Source: Agromyces sp. G08B096 (GTDB lineage: Bacteria > Actinomycetota > Actinomycetes > Actinomycetales > Microbacteriaceae). Taken from it: a stretch of 64,000 nucleotides of DNA. Each line of letters begins with the position of its first letter. The stretch's first letter is position 1. Positions 56,285-64,000 of the stretch are shown piece after piece. The notes beneath the pieces are model-generated. The model saw nothing but the letters and a program-made list of their open reading frames with translations, ran no database searches and was not told the DNA's origin. The position numbers and the translations under genes are program-made. The stretch is from assembly GCF_040267705.1 (NCBI RefSeq), contig NZ_CP158374.1, positions 310,001-374,000 of the forward strand, in the 5' to 3' direction.

Positions 56285-56722
56285 TCAGCGCTTGGCGATG
56301 GCCTTGATGACCAGGCCGAGCGCCACGGCCGCCGCGGCACCCACGGCGATGACCTTGCCCGGGCTCTCGCGGTACTTCGCCTTGACGTAGCCGACGCCCT
56401 CTTCGACGAGCTCGCGGCCCGACTCGTAGGCCTGCTTCGCCTGCTCCTGTGCGGCGCCGAGGGCGTCGGTCCCGGCGTCCTTCGCCTGCCCGGCCGCGGA
56501 CTTCAGGTTCCCGAGAACCTCGTCGACGGTGTCCTTGGCGTCGTCGGCGCCGGCCGCCGCGGCTCCCCGGGCGTTCTCGGCTGCGCTCGCCAGGTCGGGG
56601 CCGGCGTTCTGCGCGGCCGTCTTGGCGTTCTCCGCGGCGCGTGCCGCGGCATCCTTCACGTTCGAGGCGGTGCTCTGCGCCGTCTCCGTGGCCTCCGCAG
56701 TCGTGCGGTTCGTGTCCGTCAT
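56285..56722 (-). CDS. Ala-rich helical protein with C-terminal anchor (LEA/YqjD-like)
   Basis: 145 aa. Residues 10-110 are 11-residue-type Ala/Lys/Asp amphipathic repeats ([33 protein letters not shown]), then [34 protein letters not shown] with one helix. This is the layout of ElaB/YqjD/DUF883-like or LEA-like stress proteins that sit on the membrane. GGAGGG precedes ATG 56722. Role unknown. Confidence 0.7.
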   Translation of the reverse strand: MTDTNRTTAEATETAQSTASNVKDAAARAAENAKTAAQNAGPDLASAAENARGAAAAGADDAKDTVDEVLGNLKSAAGQAKDAGTDALGAAQEQAKQAYESGRELVEEGVGYVKAKYRESPGKVIAVGAAAAVALGLVIKAIAKR

Positions 56723-56877
56723 GCTGCCCTCCTGCCGTTCGGGATCCGGGCCGCGCCGTGGAGGGCGCGGCCGTCCGGTGATCGGGCCATGGTACGTCCG
56801 CGACCCTGCGGCGACCTGATGCGGACGGTGGGGTTGTCAGGCCGTTCGGCGGGTGCTATTCAGGCCAGACCGGCGCG

Positions 56878-58137
56878 TCAGGCCAGTCCGGCGCGCTCGG
56901 CGAGCACCTCGCGGAGCACCGCGCGAGCGGCGTCGAGCCCGCGATGGACCTCTTCGTAGCTCGTCGACAGGGGCGAGAGGCCGATGCGGAGGCCGCCCGG
57001 ATCGCGGTAGTCGGGGATGACGTCGCGCTGCCAGAGCCTCGCGGTGACCTCGCGCATGGCCTCGTGGTGCAGCGTGATGTGGCCGCCGCGCTCGTCGGGG
57101 TCGGCGGGCGAGGCGAGCGTCACGCCGTGCGGTGCCAGCCAGGCCTCGGCGAGCTCGATCGCGTACTGGGTGAGCGCGACGGACTTCGTGCGGATCGCCG
57201 CGATGCCGGCTTCCTCGATCATCGCGAGCGTTTCGTCCATCGGCAGCATGGCGAGGATCGGCGAGGTGCCGGAGAGGAATCGGCGAATCCCGCGCACCGG
57301 CTCGTAGGCGGGTCCCATGGCGAACTGGTCGGCCGAGCCGAACCAGCCCTGGATGGGCTGGGTGAGCACGCGCTGCAGGTCGTCGCGCACGTACGCGAAG
57401 GCAGGCGACCCCGGCCCGCCGTTCAGGTACTTGTAGGTGCAGCCCACGGCGAGGTCGAAGCCCCACGCGTCGGCGCGGATCGGCACCGACCCGGCCGAAT
57501 GGCAGAGGTCCCAGAGGATGAGTGCGCCGGCGTCGTGTGCGATGCGGGTGAGCTCGCGGGCGTCGGCGAGGTACGCCGAACGGTAGGCGACGTGCGACAG
57601 CACCACGAGGGCGGTCTGCGGGCCCGCGACCTCGGCGAGCTGTTCGGGCGTGACCCCGGCGGTGAGGTCGACGTCGATCCACCGCAGACGGAGCCCGCGC
57701 TCGCGGGCGATGCCGTCGAGCACGTAGCGGTCGGTGGGGAAATTGTCGGTGTCGAGGACGATCTCGCGCCGTTCGGGATCGCGCGCGAGCTGGGCATCCA
57801 CCGCGGCGCGCGCGAGCTTGTAGAGCAACACGGTCGTCGAGTCGCCGATGACGGTCTGACCGGCCTTGGCCTCGATCACGGCGCGGCCGATCCGGTCGCC
57901 GATCTCGGTCGGCAGCTGCAGCCAGGCTTCGTCCCAGCCTCGGATGAGCCGGCCGCCCCACTCCTCGGTCATGAAGCGCTGCATGCGCTCGATGGCCGCG
58001 ACCGGCGGCCGGCCGAGGGAGTTGCCGTCGAAGTAGACGAGGTCGGTGTCGTGACCGGCGAAGCGCTTGCGGTAGTGGGCGAGCCCGTCGGCGCGGTCCA
58101 TTCGGCGGGCGTACGCGAGCAGGGGGTCGAGGCTCAT
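56878..58137 (-). CDS. kynU: Kynureninase
   Basis: 419 aa. PLP enzyme that splits kynurenine to anthranilate and alanine. The PLP Lys is K236 in GCTYKYLNGGPGSPAF; YFDGNSLG at the N-terminus and WDLCHSAGSVPI are typical. Start ATG 58137 overlaps the amidohydrolase stop (ATGA). Last gene of kynA-amidohydrolase-kynU; the product anthranilate feeds Trp resynthesis, 2-aminobenzoate degradation or signalling. Confidence 0.96.
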   Translation of the reverse strand: MSLDPLLAYARRMDRADGLAHYRKRFAGHDTDLVYFDGNSLGRPPVAAIERMQRFMTEEWGGRLIRGWDEAWLQLPTEIGDRIGRAVIEAKAGQTVIGDSTTVLLYKLARAAVDAQLARDPERREIVLDTDNFPTDRYVLDGIARERGLRLRWIDVDLTAGVTPEQLAEVAGPQTALVVLSHVAYRSAYLADARELTRIAHDAGALILWDLCHSAGSVPIRADAWGFDLAVGCTYKYLNGGPGSPAFAYVRDDLQRVLTQPIQGWFGSADQFAMGPAYEPVRGIRRFLSGTSPILAMLPMDETLAMIEEAGIAAIRTKSVALTQYAIELAEAWLAPHGVTLASPADPDERGGHITLHHEAMREVTARLWQRDVIPDYRDPGGLRIGLSPLSTSYEEVHRGLDAARAVLREVLAERAGLA

Positions 58138-59162
58138 GGGTCGAGCTCCTCCAGTTCTTCGGCGGGCAGCAGGCGGGCGCCGGCGAGCCAGGCCGGCACC
58201 TCGGCGAGCGTGGCGGGCGGCGGACCGGCGACGAAGGTCACCACCCCGTCGAGTCCCCACGCCTCGCGGTCGGCCGCGGGCCACGGGTCGGTGAGCGCCT
58301 CGATGAGGGCGTGCGCGTCGAGACCGGCGGCGACGAGCGCGTCGAGTTCGCGGCCGTTCACGCCGTCGGGCAGATCGCCGTTGCCGAGATCGGTGCCGTA
58401 GAGCACCCGGCCGCCGGCCTCGCGGAAGCGGCGGAGGTTCGACACGGCCCGGTCGAGGTCGCCGGGGACGCCGTCGCGCGCGTGGATGTCGAGGGTCGAG
58501 ATCCACGCCTGCCCCGCCGCCGCCGCGGCGCTCGCGAGCAGCTCGTCGGGCAGCGCCTCGGTCCACGGCGTGTGGACCAGCACGTCCGCGCCGGCGTCGA
58601 TCGCGCGGCGCGCCGTGCCGTCGCCCTCCGCGTGCACCGCGACGCCGAGCCCCCGCTCGTGCGCCGCACGGACGATCGCGGCGAGCGTGGCGTCGTCGAA
58701 GACGGGTCCGGCGTCGGCGTTCAGCACGACCTTGACCACGGATGCCCCGAACACGGCCTGCTCGTCGACCGCGAGCTCCGCGGGGCCGGGCAGCGAGCCG
58801 GTCGCCGCCGGAGGGGGGCCGGCCGGCACCTCTCTGAGACTGCCGTCGCGGAGCCACCACCGCCCGCCGGGGTAGCCGCCCGGCGCGGTGAGGAACTGTC
58901 CCGCGAACCGGATGGCGGGCAGGCCGTCGGCGGCGGCCAGCCGCGCCACGACCGCCGGGTTCGCCCCGAGGTCGACGACGCCCGCGATACCTCCGCCCGG
59001 CAGACGCTCGGGGTGCACCATCTCGAGGTGCACGTGGTGGTCGATCAGCGCCGGCAGCGCGGTGCCGGTCTCTCCGGGGTGGTCGCCGTTGAGCGATCGT
59101 CGCACGGGGCGGGCGAGCGGTCCGAGGTCGACCGGGTCGTGGGGTGCGGCGGGTCGAGGCAT
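58134..59162 (-). CDS. Metal-dependent amidohydrolase in the kynurenine operon
   Basis: 342 aa. The amidohydrolase site is complete: HxH (H43, H45 in DHHVHLEM), Lys144 in SVVKVVLNAD, H177 in VAVHAEG, H197 in LVHTPW and Asp258 in YGTDLGNGD. The operon order is kynA - this - kynU with spacings of 3 bases and a 4-bp overlap. The missing step between them is N-formylkynurenine hydrolysis, usually done by the unrelated KynB or an alpha/beta hydrolase; neither exists here. It is thus a candidate formamidase of a different fold. Family call firm; reaction inferred from context. Confidence 0.8.
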   Translation of the reverse strand: MPRPAAPHDPVDLGPLARPVRRSLNGDHPGETGTALPALIDHHVHLEMVHPERLPGGGIAGVVDLGANPAVVARLAAADGLPAIRFAGQFLTAPGGYPGGRWWLRDGSLREVPAGPPPAATGSLPGPAELAVDEQAVFGASVVKVVLNADAGPVFDDATLAAIVRAAHERGLGVAVHAEGDGTARRAIDAGADVLVHTPWTEALPDELLASAAAAAGQAWISTLDIHARDGVPGDLDRAVSNLRRFREAGGRVLYGTDLGNGDLPDGVNGRELDALVAAGLDAHALIEALTDPWPAADREAWGLDGVVTFVAGPPPATLAEVPAWLAGARLLPAEELEELDP

Positions 59163-59165
59163 CCG

Positions 59166-60032
59166 TCAGCCCGGGATCTCGGTGCGCACCGCGTACAGCT
59201 CGGGGAAGAACGTGAGCTCCAGCGCTCGCCGCAGGAACGGGGCGCCGCTCGAGCCGCCGGTGCCGGTCTTGCCGCCGATGATGCGCTCGACCGTCTTCAG
59301 GTGGCGGAACCGCCAGAACTGGAAGTTGTCCTCGAGGTCGACGAGCTCCTCGCAGGTCTCGTACGCGGCCCAGTGGTCGTCGGGGTCGGCGTAGATCGCG
59401 CCGAACACGGGGACGAGCTCGGGCTGGAAGGTCCACGCCTGGGTCACGTCGCGGTCGAGGATCGCCGCCGGCACGGGGTAGCCGGCGCGGGCGAGCAGCC
59501 GCAGGAACTCGTCGTAGAGGCTCGGCGCCTCGAGCGCCTCGCGGAGGATCGCGGTCGCCGCGGCATCCGATTCGAAGACCTGCAGCATCTTGGCGTTCTT
59601 GTTGCCGAGCACGAACTCGACGGCGCGGTACTGGTACGACTGGAAGCCGCTCGCGCTGCCGAGCACGCCGCGGAACTGGCCGTACTCGCTCGGCGTGAGG
59701 GTGGCGAGCACCGACCACTGCTCGGTGAGCGTGCGCTGGATGTGCTTGACGCGGGCGATGCACTTGAGCGCGGGCGCGAGCTCGTCGGCGCGGAGCAGAT
59801 CGCGCGCCGTCTCCAGCTCGTGGAGCACGAGCTTCAGCCACAGCTCGGTCGTCTGGTGCTGGATGATGAACAGCAGCTCGTCGTGGTGCTCGGGTCGCGA
59901 GATCGGCCGCTGGGCCGAGAGCAGGGTCGGCAGGTCGAGGTAGCCGCCGTAGCTCATCCGATCGGAGAAGTCGGTGACGACGGATGCCTCGATGGTGCGG
60001 GTGTTCTCGGTCACGCCCTCGGTCTCGGCCAC
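59166..60032 (-). CDS. kynA: Tryptophan 2,3-dioxygenase
   Basis: 288 aa. Heme enzyme that opens the indole ring of Trp to N-formylkynurenine. [17 protein letters not shown] near residue 50, [17 protein letters not shown], and [20 protein letters not shown] with the heme His. GTG 60032 follows TAGGCT (60044-60039) by 6 bases, so leaderless and probably the operon's promoter. First gene of the kyn operon. Confidence 0.97.
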   Translation of the reverse strand: MAETEGVTENTRTIEASVVTDFSDRMSYGGYLDLPTLLSAQRPISRPEHHDELLFIIQHQTTELWLKLVLHELETARDLLRADELAPALKCIARVKHIQRTLTEQWSVLATLTPSEYGQFRGVLGSASGFQSYQYRAVEFVLGNKNAKMLQVFESDAAATAILREALEAPSLYDEFLRLLARAGYPVPAAILDRDVTQAWTFQPELVPVFGAIYADPDDHWAAYETCEELVDLEDNFQFWRFRHLKTVERIIGGKTGTGGSSGAPFLRRALELTFFPELYAVRTEIPG

Positions 60033-60041
60033 CCGGCCAGC

Positions 60042-62297
60042 CTACGCGGCGGCCGCGGACGCCGTCGGGTCGTGCGGCCTCGGCGGCCGAGGGGGCCGCG
60101 GCGGTCGGATGGCTCGCACCGCCCCGGCGCCGAAGAACCCGGCGAACCGGGCGAGGACCCGGAGGCGCCTGGCGGTGGTGAAGCCCACGCCGCGGAGGGA
60201 GCTGGCGAGCCGGACGAGGTCGACCGTACCGATGCGGAGCTCGCCCGCGCCGAGGGCGCCGTCGGCATCGCCGATGACGAGCTGCAGCCGCGTGAGCGCC
60301 GCGACCGGCGAGAGCGGGCCGCGGGGCAGCTTCGCGCCGACCAGGCGGAGGGGGCGGCCGTCGTCGGCTCGCGCGTCGAGGACGTACCTCATGAGTTCGC
60401 GCTCACCGTCGGGGAAGAGCTCGAGTCGGCCGCGAACCGGCTGCCGCGTGGCGAGCCCGTCGACGTCGAGCAGACCGGTCACGGTGAGCGGATGCCGCCG
60501 AGCCGCCCGGAACCGGTGCCAGCCGGGAAGCTCGGCCGTGAGCCGCAGCCCCGCCCGGCGTTCCTCCCCATCGACCGAGAGCGACCCGTTCAGTCGCTCG
60601 GCGAACCGCACGCCGTCGCCCTCGCGGGTCCGGCGCTCGCGCGCCATGGCCGCGACCGCGGCATCCTCGGGCGCCGGCATCGGTTCGACGTCGTCCCACT
60701 CGGGCGCACGCCAGTCCGCGTCACCGGTGAGCGTGCGCACGGCGTGCTCGATCGATCGCTCCGCGAGGGCGAGGATCGTGGCCGACGGGTTGGCGCCCGT
60801 CGCCGTGGGAACCGCCGCGCCGTCGACGACGAGCAGGCCCGGGTAGCCGTGCACGCGGCCGAACTCGTCGATGACGCCGTCGTCGGCGTCGGCACCGATG
60901 GGCGCGCCGCCGAGGGGATGCACCGTGATCGGGGTGCGCAGCAGCGACCAGGTCGGCACCGCCATGGGACGTCCGCCCAGGTGGCGCGCGACGAAGCCGC
61001 CGACCCTCGCCTGGGCCCGCGTCAGGCGTCGATGGGCGCGGGCATCCCACGAGACCGTCGCCCGGTGGCGCCGGTCGAGGCCGATCCGGCCGGTCGCGGC
61101 ATCCCGGCCCATCAGCAGCAGCGCGAGCGTGTCGCGGCGCGGGCGGGCGGTGGCGGCCGCGCGCGGGGCGCGGTCGCCTCGGCGGGCCGACGGCCGGCGG
61201 GCCGGGCCCGTCCGCCTCCGCCACGGCACGGCGTCGCGGGCGATCTCCGCGAGGAGGGCGGAGAGGGGCGCCGGGATCGCGCCGTCCTGCACCTGGAACC
61301 AGACGGGCTCGCCGCGCTCCTCGACATCGAGCACGGTGCTCGTCGTGATGGTGGGGCCGCGCCCCGCTTCGAGGCCGGGACTCGTGCGGCGCAGGAACGT
61401 CAGCGCGTCGCCGTTGCCCGAGAAGTGCTCGCCGAGCCGGTCGGAGAGCGCGGGCAGCGTGCCGAGCACGTCGCGCTGGCGGAGGAGGAGCTCGGTCGTG
61501 CCGACGGCACCGGCCGCGAGCACGACGGTCCGCGCGCGCCGGCTGCGCGTGGTGCCCGAGCCGAGTTCGCGCCAGGTCACGCGGTACCCGCCGGCGTCCG
61601 GCTCGATGCGCTCGACTTCGGCGCCCGTCACCGCGGCGGCCCCGTGCTGCTCCGCGACGGCGAGGTAGGTGAGGTCGAGGCTGCGCTTGGCGCCGCGCCG
61701 GCAGCCGATCACGCACTCGCCGCAGAACGCGCAGCCGAGCTGGGCGACGCCGTGCCGGTTCGGCACCGGCACGTCGGGCTCCGCGGAGAAGCGGACCGCC
61801 AGGTTCGGCCGGATGGTGCCCTCCGGGCGGCCGATGCGCTCGGCGAGCCGCTCGATGCCGTGCGCTCGGGCGGGCAGGTCGCCCCGGTCGGGGTCGGCGG
61901 CGACGGGTGCCACCTCGAGCATGTGGGCGGCGAGGTCGTAGTACGGGTCGAGGGCGTCCCGTCGGAGGGTGCGGGGCCACCGCTCGTCGTCGAAGACCGC
62001 CTGCGCGGCCCGCGCGAAGACGTTGGCGTAGACGAGCGACCCGCCGCCCCAGCCCGCCGCCTGCACACTCACCATGCGGTCGAGCCAGCGCACGTCGTAG
62101 AGGCCGTGTTCTAGGTTCCACAGCCAGCCGGCGTCGAGCCGGGGCTCGCGCGGGAAGTCGTCGGGCCGGAAGCGGCGTCCTCGCTCGAGGACCAGGACCT
62201 CGAGACCCGCCTGGGCGAGCCGGGCCGCGGCGACCGCGCCGCCGAAGCCGCTGCCCACCACGATGGCGTCGACGGGCTCGCCGTCGCGGCCGCTCAT
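60042..62297 (-). CDS. GMC oxidoreductase, cholesterol-oxidase-like, with Cys cluster
   Basis: 751 aa. FAD motif GSGFGGAVAAARLAQAGLEV (about 15-34), GGGSLVYANVFA, and the C-terminal HPLGGAPIGADADDG with catalytic His and NPSATILALAERS. CAFCGECVIGC (Cys 189, 192, 195, 199) is a ferredoxin-like CxxCxxCxxxC, known in ChoD-type members. An extra C-terminal domain (about 560-751) is unlike short GMC enzymes. Sterol or alcohol oxidation is inferred. ATG 62297 overlaps the MFS stop (ATGA). Confidence 0.85.
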   Translation of the reverse strand: MSGRDGEPVDAIVVGSGFGGAVAAARLAQAGLEVLVLERGRRFRPDDFPREPRLDAGWLWNLEHGLYDVRWLDRMVSVQAAGWGGGSLVYANVFARAAQAVFDDERWPRTLRRDALDPYYDLAAHMLEVAPVAADPDRGDLPARAHGIERLAERIGRPEGTIRPNLAVRFSAEPDVPVPNRHGVAQLGCAFCGECVIGCRRGAKRSLDLTYLAVAEQHGAAAVTGAEVERIEPDAGGYRVTWRELGSGTTRSRRARTVVLAAGAVGTTELLLRQRDVLGTLPALSDRLGEHFSGNGDALTFLRRTSPGLEAGRGPTITTSTVLDVEERGEPVWFQVQDGAIPAPLSALLAEIARDAVPWRRRTGPARRPSARRGDRAPRAAATARPRRDTLALLLMGRDAATGRIGLDRRHRATVSWDARAHRRLTRAQARVGGFVARHLGGRPMAVPTWSLLRTPITVHPLGGAPIGADADDGVIDEFGRVHGYPGLLVVDGAAVPTATGANPSATILALAERSIEHAVRTLTGDADWRAPEWDDVEPMPAPEDAAVAAMARERRTREGDGVRFAERLNGSLSVDGEERRAGLRLTAELPGWHRFRAARRHPLTVTGLLDVDGLATRQPVRGRLELFPDGERELMRYVLDARADDGRPLRLVGAKLPRGPLSPVAALTRLQLVIGDADGALGAGELRIGTVDLVRLASSLRGVGFTTARRLRVLARFAGFFGAGAVRAIRPPRPPRPPRPHDPTASAAAA

Positions 62298-63736
62298 CGG
62301 GCACCTGCCCGCGGCGCGACGACCAGCGTGACGACGGCGGCGACGGCGACGAGGACCGCCGCGCCGGCGAACACGAGCGAGAGGCCGCCCGCGGTCGCCT
62401 GGGCGGGGGCGGCGCCGGCGGCCGAGAGCGCATCGGTCCGCATGACGGCGAGCGTGGCCAGCACCGACATCCCGAGCGCGCCGCCGAGCTGCTGGCTCGT
62501 GTTCACGAGACCGCCGGCGAGTCCGGCCTCGCCGCCCGCCACGCCGTGCACGGCGAGCTCGGTCGCGGTGACGAAGGCGCCGCCGAGGCCGAGACCGATC
62601 ACGAGGGTCGGCCCGAGCACGTGCACCGCGAAGTCGGCGCCGGCCGGGGCGAACGCGAGCCAGGCGAGCCCGGCGGCGAGCACGAGCAGAGACCCCGCCA
62701 GCACCAGCCGGGTGCCGAGGCGGCCGACCAGCGCGGGCACGATGCCGGCGACGAGGACCAGGGCGACCGCGAGAGGCAGCTGGGTGAGGCCGGCCGCGAG
62801 GGCGTCGAGCCCCATGGCCGCCTGCAGGAACACGGAGAGGGCGTAGAAGAGGGCGACCATAGCGCCACCCGCGAGCAGCATCACGAGGTTGCCGGCGAGC
62901 ACCGACCGGTTGCGGAAGATGGCGAACGGCACCAGCGGGTCGGCGGCACGTCGCTCGACGAGCACGAACACCCCGCCGAGCACGACGGCGGCGGCGGCGA
63001 GGCCCCACACGACCGGGTGGCCGAAGCCGAGCTGCTCGGCGCTCGAGAGCGCGGCGACGAGCGCGACGAGGGCGGCGGTGACGGATGCCGCGCCGGCGAC
63101 GTCGATGCGGCCGGAGACCGACTGGCGGTCGCGCCCGACGAGGCGCGGGACGACGACGAGCACGAGCGCGCCGATCGGCACGTTCACGAGGAAGACGGCG
63201 GGCCACCCGAAGGCCGCCGTGAGCAGCCCGCCGAGGAGGACGCCGGCGGCGCTGCCCGCGCCGGCGACGGCGCCCCAGACTCCGAGCGCCCTGGCCCGTT
63301 CGCGGCCCTGGAACAGCCCCGTGACGAGGGCGAGGGCGGCCGGGGCGAGCAGGGCCGCGGCGGCGCCCTGCACCGCGCGGGAGGCGAGCAGCACCCCGCC
63401 GACGGGCGCGAAGGCCGCGGTCGCCGAGGCGAGGACGAAGCCGGCCACGCCGACGAGGAAGACCCGGCGGTGACCGAAGCGGTCGCCGAGGCGTCCGCCG
63501 AGGAGGAGCAGGCTGCCGAACGGCAGCACGTAGGCGGTGATGACCCAGGCGAGGGCGGCGGGGCCGAGCCCGAGGTCGGCGCCGATGGTAGGGATCGCGA
63601 TGTTCACGATCGACGCGTCGAGTACGACGAGGAACTGGGCGAGGGCGAGCGCGGCGAGCGCCCACCAACGACGCGGGGAGGGGGTGGATGTCTCGCGCTG
63701 AGCGCCGGCGGGCTCGAGGGTGGTGAGGTCGTGCAT
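62294..63736 (-). CDS. MFS transporter, DHA2 (EmrB/QacA-type)
   Basis: 480 aa with about 14 helices. DASIVNIAIPTIGADLG, motif A GGRLGDRFGHRRVF, and GWPAVFLVNVPIGALVLVVVP are typical of DHA2 drug exporters. ATG 63736 is preferred over 63751 because GAAGGGA lies 6 bases upstream. It precedes the GMC oxidoreductase (overlap ATGA) and follows a probable TetR gene; a dyad AGTGACT-AGTC-AGTCACT lies 21 bases upstream. Confidence 0.87.
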   Translation of the reverse strand: MHDLTTLEPAGAQRETSTPSPRRWWALAALALAQFLVVLDASIVNIAIPTIGADLGLGPAALAWVITAYVLPFGSLLLLGGRLGDRFGHRRVFLVGVAGFVLASATAAFAPVGGVLLASRAVQGAAAALLAPAALALVTGLFQGRERARALGVWGAVAGAGSAAGVLLGGLLTAAFGWPAVFLVNVPIGALVLVVVPRLVGRDRQSVSGRIDVAGAASVTAALVALVAALSSAEQLGFGHPVVWGLAAAAVVLGGVFVLVERRAADPLVPFAIFRNRSVLAGNLVMLLAGGAMVALFYALSVFLQAAMGLDALAAGLTQLPLAVALVLVAGIVPALVGRLGTRLVLAGSLLVLAAGLAWLAFAPAGADFAVHVLGPTLVIGLGLGGAFVTATELAVHGVAGGEAGLAGGLVNTSQQLGGALGMSVLATLAVMRTDALSAAGAAPAQATAGGLSLVFAGAAVLVAVAAVVTLVVAPRAGAR

Positions 63737-63756
63737 CGGAGTTCCCTTCATGGATG

Positions 63757-63774
63757 AGTGACTAGTCAGTCACT
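63757..63774 (-). promoter_or_regulatory. TetR-type operator upstream of MFS-GMC operon
   Basis: AGTGACT and AGTCACT, 7-bp perfect arms around AGTC. The TAGTGACTGACTAGTCACT-like sequence is common at TetR-controlled efflux genes. A truncated probable TetR gene lies beside it. Confidence 0.65.
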
Positions 63775-63812
63775 AATTGGGGCATGGGTGAAGGCCGCGG
63801 ACCGCGGCCGGG

Positions 63813-64000
63813 TCAGTCGGCCGTCTCGAAGGATGGGTGGCGGATGCCGCTCGCGAGGACCTTGGCCCAGTGGGCGGTGGAGTCGTCGATGCCGAGCGTC
63901 ACGATGAGGTGGCAGAGCTGCCCGAACGCGATGAAGCGCTGGACCGCGGCATCCGGGGCGCCGCTGCGCGACGAAGCGAACTCGGTGACGCTCGCGTACC
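63813..64000 (-). CDS. C-terminal fragment of a probable TetR regulator
   Basis: The last 62 codons of a minus-strand gene whose start lies outside the window: ASVTEFASSRSGAPDAAVQR, then FIAFGQLCHLIVTLGIDDST and AHWAKVLASGIRHPSFETAD. No HTH is visible because the N-terminus is missing. Assignment to TetR rests on position upstream of a DHA2 pump with a TetR-type operator, and on the helical C-terminal pattern. Could be another small regulator. Confidence 0.4.
   Translation of the reverse strand, partial: YASVTEFASSRSGAPDAAVQRFIAFGQLCHLIVTLGIDDSTAHWAKVLASGIRHPSFETAD

Noticed and set aside
58311..62114. A 1267-codon open frame on the plus strand opposite the kyn operon and GMC gene, and similar long frames elsewhere (e.g. 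58-2952)
   Set aside because: GC-rich third-position bias opens antisense frames. These have no recognisable domains, are rich in Arg/Gly/Ala, and oppose genes with clear motifs.

Overview
The window is a high-GC actinobacterial chromosome segment, almost certainly from the family Microbacteriaceae (Agromyces or a close relative; the genus is inference). The reasons are very high GC with long antisense open frames, frequent GTG starts, many 4-bp ATGA/GTGA gene overlaps, a recurrent GGATGCC/GGCATCC heptamer, and many genes whose start codon lies 5-8 bases after a TANNNT -10 box, i.e. probably leaderless mRNAs. I see no rRNA, tRNA, CRISPR array, insertion sequence or complete phage.

Layout, left to right. 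1-5117: an HSP90-family chaperone with a large TPR protein, then an MntR-type metal regulator. 5168-11256: a secreted PL11 rhamnogalacturonan lyase behind a LacI-type operator, an Nramp Mn transporter whose promoter carries two MntR-like boxes, a TrmH-family methyltransferase and CorA. 11285-18104: a small SnoaL/DUF4440-like protein, a translationally coupled tetR / degenerate ABC / YhgE-like operon, argG with a 48-G homopolymer upstream, and a DHA2 efflux pump behind a CsoR-type operator. 18218-21860: DUF3151, purA, a small antitoxin-like protein, a GNAT and a TauE exporter. 21917-27939: two sodium:solute symporter modules around a LytS/LytTR two-component system, with three LytTR-type repeats at exact 21-bp spacing in the divergent promoter region.

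28121-30232 is a small, less GC-rich islet inserted at the 3' end of lpdA. It is bounded by a 15-bp direct repeat and carries a VapBC45-like toxin-antitoxin pair whose antitoxin is frameshifted. 30216-44882 holds lpdA, lspA, an EamA exporter, a GntR-ABC operon, a MacB/FtsX-like ABC pair, chorismate mutase, an SDR, small conserved proteins, a VIT-family protein, an erm-type 23S rRNA methyltransferase with a probable attenuator leader peptide, and a TetR with a second ABC/FtsX pair.

44905-56722 holds a NUDIX hydrolase, purL, membrane proteins, a protein with a GyrA-like helical segment, apt, a TPR protein, a Fur-catalase module with a perfect palindromic operator, a secreted M14 carboxypeptidase, purQ and purS (separated from purL), and an Ala-rich LEA-like protein. 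56878-60032 is a kynurenine operon (kynA, amidohydrolase, kynU) in which the amidohydrolase stands where the formamidase is expected. 60042-64000 is a GMC oxidoreductase with a CxxCxxCxxxC motif, a DHA2 pump and the end of a probable TetR.

Themes: purine synthesis and salvage (purA, purL, purQ, purS, apt), Mn and other metal handling with peroxide defence (MntR, MntH, CorA, VIT, Fur-KatA), drug response (Erm, several efflux and ABC systems with local regulators), and scavenging of plant polymers and peptides (PL11, M14).
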